From positions 62,001-126,000 of the forward strand of contig JAQGDQ010000540.1 of NCBI GenBank assembly GCA_030141605.1: DNA of 64,000 nt, read 5' to 3'. This stretch comes from Tubiluchus corallicola (lineage: Eukaryota; Priapulida; Priapulimorpha; Priapulimorphida; Tubiluchidae). The translations under genes and the position numbers were made by a program. The notes beneath the pieces were generated by a model. That model made no database searches. It worked only from the letters and a program-made list of their open reading frames with translations, and had not been told where the DNA came from. This document shows, piece after piece, positions 34,206 through 46,290 of the stretch (the stretch's first letter is position 1; the number at the start of each line of letters is the position of its first letter).

Positions 34206-35408
34206 ATGATTCCTATTTTAAGACCATCGTCCACTTCTGCTCTACTTGATAGTGTTGTTTCCAAACCTAGTGCTAGAATACAAGGTTGGGCTTTAAGACT
34301 GCAACCTCATACTTCTGACCTTGTGTATCAGTCAGGCAAATCAAATCCTGCTGACTATCTGTCGAGACATGTTACAGAGAAAATCACTATCAGTAAAGAA
34401 CAGAGGTTGGCTGAAAGTATTGTAAACTATATATCTGAAAATGCTGTACCAAAACCTTTGCCTCTAGATGAAATACAGCATACTACTGAAAATGACCTTA
34501 CTATACAAACTGTAATTAAGGCTTTGACTGATTGGCATATTTACAAAAACGAACCTGGGGTAGATTACACTATTTATAATAGCTGTCAGTTGCTCCAAGC
34601 TGAATTGTCGGCAACTTCTGACTATAAACTCCTACCTAGGGGCAATCACATTGTGACCCCTAGTGCCTTACAAAACAAGATTGTGAATCTAGCTCATCTT
34701 AGACATCAAGGTATAATAGTAAAAACCAAAGCAGTGTTACGAGAAAAAGTTTGCTTCAGTGGAATAGATAACATAACTGAAAAAGTAGTTAGAGACTGTT
34801 TAACTTGCCAAATGGCAACTGACATGAAGCAGAACGAGCCGCTGTCAATGTCTCCACTCCCTCCTGCTCCATGGATGGAACTAAGTGTTGATTTCGGCTA
34901 TTTACCGAACGGTCAACACCTGTTCGCGGTTATAGATCATTATAGTCGATACCCATTCGTAGAAATTCCAATTACCACCTCAGCTAAAACAGTCAACCCC
35001 ATACTTGATAACGTTTTACTTTTGAGGGGTATTCCTCTCATCATTAAGAGTGACAATGGCCCTCCGTTTAACAGTTTCGAATTTCAGGAATATGCACTTA
35101 AGACTGGTTTTAAGCATCGGAAAATTACACCCCTATGGCCTCGTGCCAATGAAGAAGTTGAACGTTTTATGGGCACGGTAAAGAAAGTCATTAAAGCAGC
35201 TTTTGCACAGTCTTTAGACTGGAAACAAGAGTTACGTGATTTTCTCTTAGCATATCATGCTACTCCACATAGAACTACAAAGTCAGCCCCGGCTACTTCA
35301 TTGTTCGGTTCTGCTATTCGTACAAAACTTCCCGAAATATTACATCCAATCAGTGAAAATGAATCGAGATCACATGATTCTGTTGCAAAAGCAAAAATGA
35401 AATTTTAA
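34206..35408 (+). pseudogene. RNase H end and integrase, the longest intact part of the element
   Basis: 400 codons without interruption. The start is the RNase H tail and connection (KPSARIQGWALRLQ, NPADYLSRH). The integrase HHCC finger follows (H-x3-H around AHLRHQG, CLTCQ near 34798-34812). The DDE core shows Asp in LSVDFGY (about 34885), Asp in IKSDNGPPF (about 35050) and Glu in EEVERF (about 35152). Family-typical HGQ/NG motifs are altered (WPRANEEVERF). It lacks an upstream start of its own and so is part of a broken pol. Confidence 0.9.
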
Positions 35409-35761
35409 TCATGATCAAAAACCATATGTTAAGCCGTCAAACGTTTGTAAGGGTGATGATGTAGTTGTACATGACACAACTAAAAGTAAAACCATCCCTT
35501 ACAACTCCAAACCCCATAGTGTTGTAAATAGAAAAGGTTCTATGGTTATTGCTAAATCTAGTAAGCACTTTGTTACACGCAATCTATCACATTTCTCATC
35601 CTGTTCATAGTGATTCTGAGGAATCTGATATTGATGATGTGCCTGTTAAAACTCCACATAAATCTGTTAATGATTTTGGAGGAAATGGAAATGTTACACT
35701 AGCAAATCGACCTCCTCCAATGCCAAGAAGGTCTATTCGTTCTAGAAACACCCCCCCTTAA
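35409..35761 (+). pseudogene. Integrase tail and pol C-terminus
   Basis: After the stop at 35406-35408 a shifted frame gives a VCKGDDVVVHD block and KGSMVIAKSSKHFVTRNLSHF, then an acidic and proline-rich end with PRRSIRSRNTPP before the stop at 35759-35761. This is the typical ending of a gypsy pol (basic R-S-x-R followed by proline). Confidence 0.6.
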
Positions 35762-36177
35762 AATTTAGAGATTATGTTGCTTGAATATTTTATCTTTACT
35801 TAAGGATGTGAGCTACATCTACAGTTTTATAGTTGCAAGCTACAAGATTAAATACGCAGACAGTTGTGTGTGTCAAGTATACACTCAGTTTTATTTGATA
35901 AGCTGTATCAAACACATAAATTTTAGTTACAAAGTTTTGCTTTGATAGTTACTATAATTAGTGATACAGTAATACGTGACATTTAAAGTTATTGTTCCGA
36001 AGTCACTTATATACTAACTTTACAGTTCTACATTTACAATTGTAGTATTACGTAGTAGTCGTATCTACTTGTTGGATTTAATCATGGTTCACATTACAAT
36101 TTATTGCGTTGCATTCACACTTGAGTTGCAAACATCTTTTAAAGTTCTATTTTTAGTGATATGGTACTTATCTTATA

Positions 36178-36189
36178 GTAAGGAAGGAA
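36178..36189 (+). other. Probable polypurine tract
   Basis: GTAAGGAAGGAA directly precedes a TGTG start, the expected layout of a plus-strand primer next to a 3' LTR. Confidence 0.6.
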
Positions 36190-36349
36190 TGTGATATAGT
36201 GATATATCACTCTTTGTGTATGTCACTTCCGGCTTTACGGAAGTAGTTATTTTAGACTGGTTTTGTGAATAAAGTCACAATTTTATAGCCCCCTATAGAG
36301 TACGTCTATTGCAGCTACATCAGCTGACTGAAGACGACACTAATCCACA
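36190..36349 (+). repeat. Probable 3' LTR of the second gypsy element
   Basis: Starts TGTGATATAG after the purine tract, includes AATAAA at 36268-36273 and can be closed at CACA (36346-36349), giving inverted TGTG...CACA termini and a 160-bp LTR. The right boundary is inferred, because no second LTR copy is present to compare. Confidence 0.5.
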
Positions 36350-37633
36350 ATAATCTTAGTTTAAAGTCTGGTCATTGTGCCGTAATCATTAACTATAATG
36401 ATAATGAACTTTATTATATTTCAAAAAATAGGCTGGTGAGGTATATGAAGAAATTGTATTCTGTGTCTGTTTAACACGAAGTGAAATTCAGTGGAAAAAC
36501 AGTTGGGCGTGGACGTGGTAGCTATGTGCCTATACAGCTTTGCTGAAGTTAGTGCTACTGCCAAATTCACACTCTTATAGTTACAAGTTTAGCTTATACC
36601 TGACTAATTACATTAATATTATAACAATTAAAAATGATAGCAGTTTTTTTGAAAACATTTTACAAATAAAAGAATACTGCAATATCGTCTCATTTAAATG
36701 AAAGTGTAGGATGCTGTTACCTGCAAAAAGACCTAGTTGATGCTTTTTTGCCCGATTTGAACATTTACAAATAACGTAGAGGTTGGGCCCTTTTAAGTAT
36801 TTCGCTATTTTACCACAAATTCACTAAACGGAGTATGTGTAACGAAAATTATTGCAAAAACTTCACACGCACGCACAAGAACGAATAGCAGAAACCAGCA
36901 GCTTGCCTAACAGCATGGTGCCTATGATTGCGTCACTTTTTCGCAATTTCTCTCTGAGGACGCACCGTTTAATTCTCTGTGCCAAGTGATCTTGGGTGTG
37001 TCAACGAAGGAACGCCGCTAGTGCGTGTTATTGCCATGAAATTTGAGAACCTGAAGTTCGAAGAGAGTTCGCAACATCCTGCTCAGTTATTTGTTAACAT
37101 CATAATCTGTATTTATCAGTGCGAAGTGCTGAAGAAAAAATTATAGGTAGAATTTAGAATAATCTTTTATCGAAAAATAAAAATTTACTACCACTGTGTT
37201 TAGTAGTGCGTTCGAGCTTCTTTAGTTATCAGTGACAGTACTAGTAGTAAAATTATAATAATCAGTAATTAAATTTTATTTAAATTTGCTTTTGGTATGT
37301 GTGCTATACACTGCACCTAGACGATTACAGTAGTATTTTATTATAGTAATAGTAGTATCCTGTTACTACTGTTATTAATAATAACATTTCCTCTGGAGGT
37401 TGGACAAACATTAGATCTGACACCATGAAGACAAATGCACTTGCAGTAAATTTTGTTTGAGATGTTCCACATCTGAAACAGCAAAAGAATTGATATTAGT
37501 GCATGTAGTTTAACTTTCGTGTTTGCTTTTTAATTGTCTTTGCTGCAAAGTGGAAATTTTATGAAAATTAATTGCTTTTTTCTTGAGAGATGCTCCCAGC
37601 CCAGGACTTGATTGCAAAAGTTTATTTGTAGTA
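36350..37633. other. Intergenic stretch between gypsy element and MITE
   Basis: No coding exon is recognised. The slightly more GC-rich part at 36860-37060 could contain the promoter or a 5' untranslated exon of the CD20-like gene downstream, but nothing decides this. Confidence 0.35.
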
Positions 37634-38292
37634 CAGTAAGTGCTCTCTTAATGACTCCTCATTTAGCTATGTTGCATTTTAATGACGCTGAAGATTTGAC
37701 GCCTTTTTTTCACTTAACGACTCTTCGTTTTGTTTTAACAACAATTTTTTTGCTTTGCACAAAGCCAATTTTTATTTTATCAACAACTTTTTTTGCTTAA
37801 CTTGATGCCTTTAAACAGTACATATTGCATTATTCTGTTCTAAAAACACACTAGTAATGTAAACACTAATGCTAGCCGTTCGTGTCAAGCAGCGCCGGGG
37901 AGCAAACTATATGCAACCTTTTGTTATAACAACCAAACTAGTGAGTGCTAAGTTTCTAGATAAAATTCCCAAGCTCACCCCAGGGCTTGGCTTTGACTCT
38001 GCTGCAGTGTTTATTGTTTAGCAGTTGCCTAAACTTAAAGTCAACCAAAGAGAAACCGCTGGCTAGCTAAGTAAGCTATATAGGTAGTTTCAAGCAAGTA
38101 GAAGAAATTAATTTGTAGAAACGTGAGTACAGCTCGTAATTTGTATGATTAAGCAGCATTGATATTTGCCTCTGGAACGTATCCCAATTCTTTTACATTA
38201 CTTTCTTTGGAAGTCTTGGCTCCATTAGTGATGTTTCGCTTAATGTAGCATTTTGCTGGAATGCATTAGCATCGTTAAGCGAGGACTTGCTG
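37634..38292. mobile_element. pogo/Tigger-like MITE, ~659 bp
   Basis: The left end TA-CAGTAAGTGCTCTCTTAA and the right end (reverse complement) TA-CAGCAAGTCCTCGCTTAA are mismatched inverted repeats of at least 19 bp, flanked by TA. Such CAGTN-TCCTCGCTTAA termini with TA duplication are typical of pogo/Tigger-group Tc1-mariner elements. No transposase frame is inside. Confidence 0.7.
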
Positions 38293-39114
38293 TATTTATT
38301 TTTCTGCTAGTCATTGTATAACCCTGGATATTCATAGATGCAGAATACTTGCTTATAAATCTTGTTTTTTCTGTCGGTTCTCATCAATGAAGATCTTTAC
38401 CAGAAACTTGTTTTCCTTAGGCTTACAACCTCACGATTCAAGAAGAACATCACTTTGAGTAGTAATTGGCTTTGTTTGGGATCAGTATTTATTAAAAGAA
38501 ATCCTCCATGTAACAAGTGTAATCTGCGGGAATGACATCAAAACTGCAAGTTTAAACTGCGGGAACAAACTGCAGTTTGTAGCAAACTATGTGAAATGTT
38601 GAAGTCGAGTGGCCACTAAAAACTGCTGTCAATTTCTGAAATTTATGTATATTATGAGTTGTAACTTACAGAACTTAGATCGTGGAATATTGATAAATTC
38701 TGGGGAAATGAAAATCTAACAACTTTCCCAAGCCACATTTAACATTCTATTTCTTTCCAAGTCCACTAAAAAAATTGAAATTTTTCATCACAGTCTATTT
38801 TGCTGAACTTTTTTACTCTGTTTTTAATCAATTTTTAGGCTGTCGGCATTAAATGGTAGCATTAAAATACTATAGGAATGAAAGCATTGGAAAATATTTT
38901 GCAAATAAATTGAAAATATTATGTTGTACATTGTCTTTGTAATAATTTAATCATTTGTTTTCTCTAGCCACTCTATACTTAGGCAGCTTTGTTTACTTTT
39001 TTATAGGCCTGTCTGATTATTGTTGTTAGTCGCTTTGAACATTCTGGGACTGTGTTTATTTGTTGATTTTCTGTGTATTTATTCTGACAATTTTCAAATG
39101 TCGTAAAAAAATTA

Positions 39115-39330
39115 AGGAAACTGCCCAAGTGTCCATTTGGGTGTAAATTCCAATTAATCCATAAAATGCATTACATATCTGGTCTGCCTATGAGCATTTA
39201 TGCTCATTAGCTATAGTCATAGTTATAAAAATGCCAATTGCCAAATTGTAGTCTGAACTTGAAGCCTTCAAAATAAAATAGGTCAGTAACCTACTTTACA
39301 ATGTGTGCATTTTGAAGGACAGGCATGTGG
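39115..39330 (+). repeat. Dispersed repeat, second locus
   Basis: Diverged copy of the block found three times in the tandem array (18975-19235 and its copies), same orientation, lacking about 75 bp internally. Confidence 0.7.
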
Positions 39331-39559
39331 CTTTTCCATCTACCTGTACTTACAGTACCTGTTCATAATAATACTAGCTAAACATTTATCTATAGTAAGC
39401 TATTTATCGAAACTCGTACACACAAACTGTCATTACATTATATTACAACCTTATAATAATCTAGCTGCAAATAGTATGTTAATACCCCCGTTCATGACAC
39501 ACATTGTTACAGTATAAATTTATTATATTAAGTCAACATGGTTAACCAATAGGCATGTA

Positions 39560-39741
39560 CAGTCAAACCTTTATATACTGCCTACTTTGGGACTGCAAAA
39601 AAGTTGGTGTTACGGAAAGTTTGTTATTATAACGAGGTGCAAACAAGTCTATGCAGACATATATATTTTGTTTTGCCAAAAATTTCGTATGAAGCGAGAG
39701 GTTGGCATTATGAAGAGGGGCATTATAACGAGGTTTGACCA
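39560..39741. mobile_element. pogo/Tigger-like MITE, 182 bp
   Basis: The left end TA-CAGTCAAACCTTTATA and the right end, read on the other strand, TA-TGGTCAAACCTCGTTATA form mismatched terminal repeats with a TA duplication at 39558-39559 and 39742-39743. Internal subterminal TTATAACGAGG repeats support the pogo-type assignment. Confidence 0.75.
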
Positions 39742-40178
39742 TATATCACTAATATGATTAGACTCTCAAGTTTACCGGAAGGTATTTTGTACATTATAGA
39801 GAATTATTTATTACATTAAGTTAAGATTGTATATACTATTTTGACATGTTTCATAACCTACAGGTGGCCCTATTTGAAACAAAAACTTCCTACATGCAGA
39901 CTGTAGGCCAAGAGCTTTTAATTGATGAATGCATAGATGTTTGTGAATGTTAGAACCTGCTAAAGACAGTTATCTTAATAATGATTTAGAGTGAGCTCTA
40001 GGTGCGATTTTTATTGCAAATGTTTTTTTATATAATTAATAAATATATTCAACAATTACATAATTAATTAATTGGTGTAATAAATACTAAATTGAGTTGT
40101 TTAATAAGTTAATTCTTCTTAATTATTTAATTCTTAATAAATTTAGTTAGCTGAACTATTCAAGTTTTTGCAGAAAGC

Positions 40179-40394
40179 ATGAGTGTGCCTTACGGAAAGA
40201 TGGGTGAGGTGAACGACGTGGAGCCTCATCCTCAGCCTGCAGCTGCTCCTCCACCAGCAGTACCTGCAGTAGTCATACCTGCAGCACCTGTTCAGATACA
40301 ACACGTAACTGCTGTACCTGGAGTGACACAACCTGCACAGCCGCCTGAATCAAAACTGTCTGTTAGATATGCAAAACCTCTATCAATTATACAG
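40179..40394 (+). CDS. First coding exon of CD20/MS4A-like gene
   Basis: 72 codons from ATG 40179 to a GTAATC donor, ending in phase 0. A strong acceptor (AAGTTTTTGCAG, ending 40173) lies only five bases before the ATG. So there is an upstream untranslated exon or, if the host uses it, a trans-spliced leader. The peptide is a cytosolic N-terminus rich in Pro and Ala (repeated PAAAPPPAVPAV-like stretches), ending in KLSVRYAKPLSIIQ. That end flows directly into the VLCGCIA start of each downstream terminal exon and forms the beginning of TM1. No second copy of this exon is seen in the window. Confidence 0.85.
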
Positions 40395-42034
40395 GTAATC
40401 TTTAATCTTTGTAATGAAATTAGTTGGCCACAAAACATGGCAATAGGTTTTTAGATATTGAACCAGATTGAACCTATTGATAAACCAGAACTAATAAACC
40501 AAAAAGTATATATCTAATCAACGATTAACACATCCTCTATCATAGTGATTACTCACAAAGTCCTTACTAACCCTTCTAAACCCTGCTTAACTTGTTTTGT
40601 CCTGATTCACTGTTTCGTTTTCTTCTTAATCTTTTCACATTTTATTGAAATCACTTGAACAACCTCTGCTGTAAACAAGATGACAATTAGTTTAAAATTT
40701 TCAGCATCTGGTAAAAATCTTGTATATGTTTTCAAATGCGTGGTTGTTATGACATAGTAATGTTTAATGTATTTTGTCGAAATAAAAATAAACCTTAACA
40801 TGAACTAACTTAATGGGTTAATGGTTAGTTAATTAAAGGAGAAATTAATAGTCGCAATTCAATATTAAAGGATCTGGGACCAAATTAGGGCCTGATCGAA
40901 CATGTGACGTGCTAGCTATATATATATGGCCCCCCAAAATAGCTATATTGCCGGAAACTTATTGCTTTCCAAGGAGCCTGGGAGTGGCTTCTAAAATTTC
41001 CTGACTGGATAATGGAGATAACCTCCATTTTACATTCAAACACTCAATCCAATGGCATAATTATTACAAAGATGCTGTCTGCTTCTTTGTATAAGGTGAG
41101 AGATTTTTACAGAGTGAGATAAGTAAGAGAAAAGAACACTGAGGAATATGTAAATCCTTCTATAAGTGAGGAAGCAGTAAGTTGAATTGGCAATGAATTC
41201 AGTGAAACCTTATTACTTGAGCTTTTCAAGGTGCTCGTTATTACCTGAAAGACATTTTTGACTTGCTAAACCTTTAATTGGGCTTTGTAGTTTCAAATCA
41301 TCAACAGTTTTTGGTGAACTGTGAACATGTTTCAATTGTGGCATAACTAAAAATGGGACGTATAATAACATTGCTATTGCATGAAGAGATGATCGTCACC
41401 TTTTAGGTTTCAGCTGTTTAACCACCTCAGGCTAATAAGAAAACCATGAAGAGTTGTGCACTCCAGAGCACAGCATTTTTTGTATTGCAGAAGTTTTTGT
41501 CTTGATGTAGTTATTCAGCCTGCAGTAGAAGTGCTATATTTGTTGTAATATTTGCATCAGTTTTCATATTTTGCTAATGAATTTCTGTCAATTTGATCTA
41601 TTTTTTTGACATTTTTTATTTATTTTTGGTATCGTGTCTCAAGAATGTTTGTCATGTAGGTGCATGGATTAGACTTCAAAGTGGGCAATCTTGACCTTGA
41701 ATAGTCTGTAACATTATGCATGTGTTTTTTCTTCTGTCACTTACTCAAAATAATAAGTCATGGCCTGCTGTGATGCTGTGTGTAGTGATAGGATGACCTT
41801 TGCAGTTATGCACCTTTGTCGTCTGCATCTTTCTTGTGGTTTCTTGGTGAATTCCATTTTATGTAGACGATGATGATGCTAATGACCATTTTGACTCGTG
41901 ATCTCATGGTCATAAATTTTTCAGTGACTATGTTCAATGAACTAACTTCAATGTTACATGAAAGTTTTTTTGCCATTGGCTTGTGAGGTAGTAGTTTCTG
42001 GAAGTTTGTTCTTATTTTTCACCTTAACTTTCTC

Positions 42035-42590
42035 TCGTTTTGCCCGGCAACACCATTATAACATCCCTGTAGGGTGTGGCTTATGGCGTGGAATTTTTTC
42101 GTCATTACCGGTGTTATTGGCCTTGCTGCTTGTGTGAAGCCAAAACACAGAGGCATGATAATTGCATTGATGGCCTTGTCAATTATAGCAACAGTGTTTG
42201 CTGTCAAAATAGTGATAATAAGTTCAATATACATAGCGATTACCTGTAGTTCTTTTCGATATCAATGTTGAGCTTCCAACTCTTGGTATGGATACTAATG
42301 TATTATGCATGCCGGAGAGCAGTCAGATGTTCCTTAGCTGCTTATTGTATTCAACTGCTAATCGGAATAATGGAACAGGTATCATCTATCTGGCTGTCTA
42401 TTCTCTGTTCTAAAGTTATCTGTTGTGGAAACAAGTATCATCTTCTGATCATGTACTACACAGCTGGTCAGCCACCACCACCTGTTTCTGACCCCATTGC
42501 TGAAGAACAAACTTTTCAGCAAGTTGGACATGTTCACACAATATCCAGGAATGCAAATTCACCCAACGTCCTACAGGCATAGAGGTACTC
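42035..42590 (+). pseudogene. Decayed terminal exon copy 1 of the CD20-like gene
   Basis: Homology starts inside the exon at the bases encoding FARQ (TTTTGCCCGGCAA) without the upstream acceptor and TM1 part. WLMAWNFFVITGVIGLAAC and the TM3 block follow in one frame to a stop at 42269-42271. The TM4 part and tail continue in other frames to about 42580. The C-terminal PPPY has become PTSY. It cannot be spliced or translated as the intact copies are. Confidence 0.85.
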
Positions 42591-43299
42591 TTTCACTAGC
42601 TAGTTGCTTTGTAGGGAATCAGGTTAGCTATATTTTCACTTGCTGGTTTTACAGGTTGGCTGACTGTTGGCTGATATAATTGACTTGTGACCTATTTACT
42701 TACAACTACAGATATGAAATTTTGCATAAGTGAAGCTTGTCGCTGGTTACATAAACATATTTTATAGGCCTTTTTTAAAGTTCTTTGGGGTGAGAGGAAG
42801 GCCAGCCATACAATGGACAGCCCAAACATTATTCATTACAAGGCTACAAAATTGGACTAATTGGTCATTTTCACTATTTCACTGTTCTGCAGTGATAGAA
42901 CTTAATAGCCTTCTAGTCCTCGTTTCAGCCACAACGATAAATAAAGAAGATGTGAATTATTACAGCTTTCCAACACAACATTTTCTGCTTAACTATACCT
43001 TATATCATTATTAATATATACGATACCAATACCAATAATTCCTGCATTCTTTAAACCAGTTTTATCAAAAAAAACATACTCCATTCCATTTATCACAGTT
43101 TTTGGCCAGCATAATTTATAATCTCTTCTGCACCTTAAACCAAAGTTTAAGTGACCAAACTCGATCTAAGATGACTGGAGACCCACTTACGTTCTAATTG
43201 ACTTACAAAGAACAATTTCATTTGTTGTTGTTTGGTCAGTCACTTACAGTTACTGAGTGGACTAATATTTTTTCATTTGTATGGAGATGATATCGTTTT

Positions 43300-43590
43300 T
43301 GTCAACTTTTCCTTTACTGCCGATGCTATTGGTCTTACAGCTTGTACAAAGCCAGAAAAAAGGAGCTGGATTATTGCTTTGATGGTCATGTCAATTATGG
43401 CAGCACTGCTTGCTGGAATTTTTATGATAGCAATTTCAATAAACATATCTATTATGTGGTTCACTTCCTTGTCACTGCTAAGATTTTAGCTATTCGTGTA
43501 AAAAAAACGAATCTACTTGCGTGTGTGAGTGCTAGAGGATAGCTAGATGTTCCTTGGCTGCAATTTGTGTTCATCTGTTAAATGGACAAA
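43300..43590 (+). pseudogene. Decayed terminal exon copy 2
   Basis: Only the TM2 end and TM3 (AIGLTACTKPEKRSWIIALM...) are recognisable, followed by a stop at 43487-43489. A scrap of the TM4 start (GATGTTCCTTGGCTGC) lies near 43546. The 5' and 3' parts are lost. Confidence 0.8.
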
Positions 43591-43880
43591 CGTGACTCAG
43601 TGTTTATCCCTTTCTCTTTTCTGCTCTTTCAATCATATAAGCATTATCATAATAAAATCAGTTTTAGTGAATAACCTACCTATACAGCTATGATGCAACT
43701 TTTGCTTGCTGTATTGTCAAGTAGAGCTCCATTGGATGTGTCATAGGCACCCAGCTAAGCTAAGCAGTTTAGGTAAAATGTAATTATTATGGTTTGCGCA
43801 AACCCTGTGAAAGAATGTCTAAATTTCTAACTGTTTTCTAAATAAAACCAATTATAAATTTACAAATCAGCACGCTTCTA
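43560..43880 (+). repeat. Duplicated flank, pairs with 48315-48600
   Basis: Non-coding sequence behind decayed copy 2 is clearly related to 48315-48600. Shared landmarks include TCAAGTAGAGCTCCAT, CAAACCCTGTGAAAGAATGT and CCAATTATAAATTTACAAATC. It shows that whole segments, not only exons, were duplicated. Confidence 0.8.
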
Positions 43881-44243
43881 CTTAATTCAGCAATATATAT
43901 TAAGTTATTACAAAAACGAATAATTATTGTACCCATACAATGCATTATGTATGTAAGGAAAGTGCATGGTTCACTAAAAAATGGTTTTTTTCTGCCGGAC
44001 TAATAGACAAAAATCACCATTAGATTTAATAGAAATGAAAGATGGTAATAACACTTTGGCCAAGATAAAAGTGATAGCTATAATTCCATTACTTATCATA
44101 ATACCATTCTCATTTCTCACTGGCATGATCTAGTCAGCAGAATATTTATTTTGCACTTGTTATTGCCTAATGTGCTAAATTTTTTGAATTTTTCTGCCAC
44201 AAAAGTTCCAAATGAATTAAATATGCACTTTGTTTTTCTTCAG

Positions 44244-44849
44244 GTGTTATGTGGATGCATTGCCGTCATTGCAGAGATAACTGCAATTATTGTGTTTGCC
44301 CGGCAGCTCCGTTATAATTTTCCTATAGGACAGGGCATATGGTGTGGAATTTTTTTCGTTATTGCTGGTATTATTGGTTTTGCTGCTTGTGGAAAGCCGA
44401 AAAAGAAAGGCTTGATAATTGCTTTGATGGTCTTGTCAATTGTAGCAGCAGTTTTTGCTGGCATTTTATTGGTATCAAGTTCAATATACATGGCAGTTAC
44501 AAGTGGTTATAATCGATACCGCTGTCAAGATTCTAGCTACTCAGACGAAACTAATGAATATACTTACACCTATGATTATGCATGCCAGAGAGCACTAAGA
44601 TGTTCCTTAGCTGCTTACTGTATTCAACTGCTAATGGGAATAACGGAACTGGTGTCGTCTATCTGGGTGTCTGTTCTCTGTTGCAAAGCTGTCTGTTGTG
44701 GAAACGCGTATCGTCCTGTGATCGTGTACTATGCAGCTGGTCAGCCACCGCCTATTTCTGTCCCGATGGCTGGAGGACAAACTTTTCAACAAGTTGGACA
44801 TGTCTCTCAGTATCCAGGAGTGCAGATTCACCCCCCTCCCTATGTATAG
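44244..44849 (+). CDS. Intact CD20/MS4A-like four-TM terminal exon (copy 3)
   Basis: 201 codons after the acceptor TTTTTCTTCAG. With the first exon this gives a 273-residue protein of the CD20/MS4A type. TM1 completes at VLCGCIAVIAEITAIIVF. TM2 is GIWCGIFFVIAGIIGFAAC. TM3 is LIIALMVLSIVAAVFAGILL. A long loop holds several Tyr and a Cys pair (RYRC ... YAC). TM4 spans about YCIQLLMGITELVSSIWVSVL, followed by a CCKAVCCG cluster (possible palmitoylation) and a cytosolic tail with FQQVGH and a final PPPYV. Stop at 44847-44849. Family members are plasma-membrane or endosomal regulators, some linked to Ca2+ flux; this one's role is unknown. PPPY is a WW-domain (Nedd4-type) ligand pattern. Confidence 0.88.
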   Translation: MLCGCIAVIAEITAIIVFARQLRYNFPIGQGIWCGIFFVIAGIIGFAACGKPKKKGLIIALMVLSIVAAVFAGILLVSSSIYMAVTSGYNRYRCQDSSYSDETNEYTYTYDYACQRALRCSLAAYCIQLLMGITELVSSIWVSVLCCKAVCCGNAYRPVIVYYAAGQPPPISVPMAGGQTFQQVGHVSQYPGVQIHPPPYV

Positions 44850-45164
44850 GCATAGAGGTACTATTTCACTAACCAGTTGCTTTCTAAGAATCAGGTAAGC
44901 TAATTTATGCAACTTCACTCGTTGGTCTCACAGGTGGGCTGATATACTTGACTTGTGACATATGCACTTCCAACAACAGAATGAAATTTCGCATAAATGA
45001 AGCCTGCTGCTACATAAACTTATTTTATGGGCCTTTTTTAAAATAGCTACAGCATGAGGGGAAGACCACCATACAAATAGGCAGTCCAGTCACATTTATA
45101 AGCTATAAGTTCTATGCAAATATTCATTGCAAGGCTACAAGATTTGAAGAATTGGTCATTTAAC

Positions 45165-46290
45165 ATAGAACGTTTGACTTCTACTCCCAGTTTCAGTTAC
45201 ATTGATAAATAAAAATGATGTAAATTATTAAAGCTTGCTAATAAGACATTATCTAATTAATTACGTTATTATATCACATAGTATTACTAATAATTGCTGT
45301 ATTTTTAAAACTAAGGCAGTTTTTGCATGAAAAAACATACTCGATTCAATTTGCCACAATTTTTGTTGCCAGCATAGTTTGTAGTCACTTCTACATCCAT
45401 ACCTAACTCAGTCTAAATCAATTGGAAATCTGCTATTTCCAAACTGACTGACGAAGAACAACTTCCTTTATAGTCACTGGGTAGATTATGGCTTTGTTTC
45501 TTATCCTTTGCAGCACAGGCATTTTATTTTTTTTCTTTGCCAGACACTGGCTCATAACATTACTTTGTTTTGCTGCATAGGCATTTCACAATTCTCTCTT
45601 CCTCTGTTTCAGTCATTCTCTGACTTTGCAGCCTTGTGACATAGTAAAAATCTAAAGTCTTAGAGACCTCTCTATATCTGTGAGGGTTCAATAGCTGATA
45701 TTGCTAGGCAACTCTTAGACTGAAAGACCTGTGTACTGAGGCTCCAATACTGAGATCAATCTTGAATCAAAAGATGAAATAGTGAGACAAAAGAACATTG
45801 AGGAACGAACCAATAGGTGAGAGTAAAGTTAACCGAGTGGGCAGTGACCTGAGGGAAGTCTTCTTACTTAGACTCTCTAAAATGTTCTTCGATTACATGA
45901 AAGGCAATTTTGCTTTGCAAGAACTTCAGTCTTGGTAATTTAGCTTTAATTTTTTTACTTTACTGAAAAATATTTATGAAGCATCGGTACACAATAGCAT
46001 GCATACTGCATTAACATAGTACATAGTACCATGGTACCCATTCCATTTGTTATTAAGTTCTGGGATGATAAAAAATGGCACGAAGTTTATGTTGGTTTTC
46101 CTGAATGAGCTGCAGTTGCTTTGTTTGATTTGCTAAGTTGTACTGGTATCCATTACTCCAGTTCTAGGCAACATTGCGTTACGATTAGATCAAAGGAATC
46201 TGATCTATACCTTTAGGTACAAACTTTCAAATTAACACCAAAAATGGTCCAACTTAATTAATTTTGCACTTTTGTTTTTTTCTTCAAGCA
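45165..46290 (+). repeat. Duplicated flank, pairs with 48595-49381
   Basis: 45165-45540 matches 48595-49000 and 45955-46290 matches 49055-49381. The second pair runs up to the splice acceptor of the next terminal exon and includes GATTAGATCAAAGGAATCTG. About 400 bp differ in between. Confidence 0.8.

Larger units (their letters stand above)
31677..36349 (+). mobile_element. Second Ty3/gypsy retrotransposon, decayed, 5' LTR missing
   Basis: The order is gag, zinc knuckle, protease, RT, RNase H, integrase, tail, purine tract and probable 3' LTR. This is the Ty3/gypsy order, with integrase after RNase H. Many stops and frameshifts are present. No copy of the LTR start (TGTGATATAG) is seen before gag, so the 5' end is lost or replaced by the older gypsy/hAT mosaic. 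Confidence 0.88.

Noticed and set aside
40174-40178. Spliced-leader trans-splice acceptor just before the first exon
   Set aside because: The acceptor is strong and the ATG is only five bases away, but an ordinary upstream untranslated exon explains it equally well. The host lineage is not established.
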